From: Planctomycetota bacterium
Lineage (GTDB): Bacteria > Planctomycetota > B15-G4
Length of the DNA: 64,000 nt
Direction: 5' to 3'
Assembly (NCBI GenBank): GCA_029259695.1
Contig: JAJDEQ010000132.1
Span: 1-64,000, forward strand
Of the stretch, positions 63,457 through 64,000 are shown in pieces; positions within the stretch are counted from its first letter, which is position 1; each line of letters begins with the position of its first letter. Under the pieces are notes generated by a model. It was not told the origin of the DNA. It did not search any database and saw only the letters and a list, made by a program, of their open reading frames with translations. Made by a program: the position numbers and the translations under genes.

Positions 63457-63632
63457 CCCGGACTTCTCACCAGCTTCGTCGCGAGGGTGCGACTGGTGCT
63501 GGAGGGCAAGGAGCATCGTCGCTTTCGGCGCGGAGGCGGGGCGACGCCCCGTCGAGCACCGAACGCGTCGATCGACGCAGCCCTGCGGCGCCTGGCGTGT
63601 CCGCAGCAGGAGCTGGTGAGAAGTCCGGGCTA
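63454..63632. mobile_element. MITE-like element with 22-bp inverted repeats
   Basis: TAGCCCGGACTTCTCACCAG with two more matching bases (63454-63475) is the exact reverse complement of 63611-63632. The ~179-bp element has no coding capacity. If its true ends are CCCGGAC/GTCCGGG, it is flanked on both sides by CTAG, consistent with a 4-bp target duplication. The related fragment at 3354 also begins with CTAG. The element overlaps the stop codon of the preceding gene. The internal part is GC-rich and contains smaller inverted repeats (GGGCGACGCCCC). Confidence 0.8.
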
Positions 63633-63733
63633 GCAGCCTGCGCCGCACCCGGGCGTGATGTGCTCCTGGACCCTCGGTGCCACCATGGGCAGGATACGGA
63701 CTCTGCCACCACCCCGAGAACCGGAGCACCTGC

Positions 63734-64000
63734 ATGTCCGCCGTGACCCACCCCCATGCGTTCGATTCCCAAGCCGGACGAGCGAGTGGCGGGCTCGCCA
63801 GGCGCCGGATCGCGGAGGTCGCGCTGCTGCTGATGCTGTTTGCGGGCTGGGCCGGCCCCGCGCTGGTCGCCCAGGACCCGAACGGCGCTGGAGCAGAGGC
63901 TGCACCGGGCAGTCAGGCACTCCAGGATGCGGATGTCAGCGCCGAGCTGATCGACCGGCGAATCGATGAGATCGAAGGCGACGAGTCCCTCGACGCCGAT
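63734..64000 (+). CDS. N-terminal part of an exported or membrane protein (partial)
   Basis: ATG 63734 with CGGAG about 9 nt upstream opens a frame that runs off the window. The 89 visible residues begin MSAVTHPHAFDSQAG and include a long signal or membrane segment (RRIAEVALLLMLFAGWAGPA) followed by LVAQDP, where cleavage is likely. After an Ala/Gly-rich stretch the sequence turns charged and helical (ELIDRRIDEIEGDES), which resembles the periplasmic start of large MscS/MscK-type mechanosensitive channels. That identity is only a guess from ~25 residues. The gene lies about 100 bp after the MITE-like element. Confidence 0.6.
   Translation, partial: MSAVTHPHAFDSQAGRASGGLARRRIAEVALLLMLFAGWAGPALVAQDPNGAGAEAAPGSQALQDADVSAELIDRRIDEIEGDESLDAD

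Overview
The window is about 70% GC throughout and very densely coding. Several traits point to a high-GC member of the Planctomycetota: many secreted proteins with signal peptides but no known enzyme fold, a shared C-terminal module about 120 residues long on three of them, sulfatase-like proteins, a Ser/Thr kinase fused to an FGE-sulfatase domain, ECF sigma factors, FecR-type anti-sigma factors and squalene-cyclase-like repeat proteins. This is inferred from gene content; there is no rRNA or ribosomal marker in the window. Long open frames opposite or across real genes are frequent because of the GC skew at codon position 3, and they were left out.

Layout. 1-3.3 kb: end of an unknown gene, a secreted protein, endonuclease III, tRNA-Arg(CCG), a metallo-beta-lactamase-fold hydrolase. 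3.4-12.5 kb: a squalene-cyclase-like repeat protein, two tandem sulfatase-superfamily proteins (one lipoprotein-like, one integral membrane), an 18-nt tandem repeat, a DUF885 peptidase coupled to a secreted protein, and a coupled pair of small coiled-coil proteins. 12.6-20.4 kb: M16 peptidase, NxxGxxxF repeat protein, then two translationally coupled secreted proteins (FGE-sulfatase fold, FG-GAP propeller) with the same C-terminal module. 20.4-26.6 kb: an MBOAT / SGNH / thiol-oxidoreductase operon (O-acylation of a glycan is likely), an aspartyl-hydroxylase-like oxygenase and a GT-C glycosyltransferase. 26.7-31.0 kb: two divergent Rieske-containing redox units separated by four ~39-nt repeats. 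31.1-36.6 kb: another GT-C protein, a beta-helix protein with the C-terminal module, another sulfatase-like protein. 36.7-42.8 kb: two signalling units, an ECF sigma factor divergent from the kinase-FGE fusion, and an ECF sigma/FecR anti-sigma pair. 42.9-49.0 kb: a phosphate module of Na/Pi cotransporter, PhoU-like protein and polyphosphate kinase; the last carries an unusual N-terminal DNA-binding-like domain and a Gln-Ser repeat linker. 49.1-56.9 kb: a secreted protein, a spermidine-synthase-like membrane protein coupled to a [2Fe-2S] thioredoxin-fold protein, and a divergent glycan cluster (FAD oxidoreductase, polysaccharide deacetylase, sugar epimerase). 56.9-64.0 kb: leucyl-tRNA synthetase, tRNA-Ala(GGC), a large secreted propeller-like protein whose stop codon lies in the end of a MITE-like element, and the start of a membrane or secreted protein running off the window.

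How it fits together. Most genes serve the cell envelope and exterior: glycan building and modification (GT-C proteins, MBOAT/SGNH, epimerase, deacetylase, sulfatase-like enzymes) and export of large repeat proteins. Translational coupling by 4-nt stop/start overlaps is the rule inside operons. Points most worth a second look are the HTH-polyphosphate kinase fusion, the paired Rieske units with their repeat array, the shared C-terminal module, and the MITE-like element.
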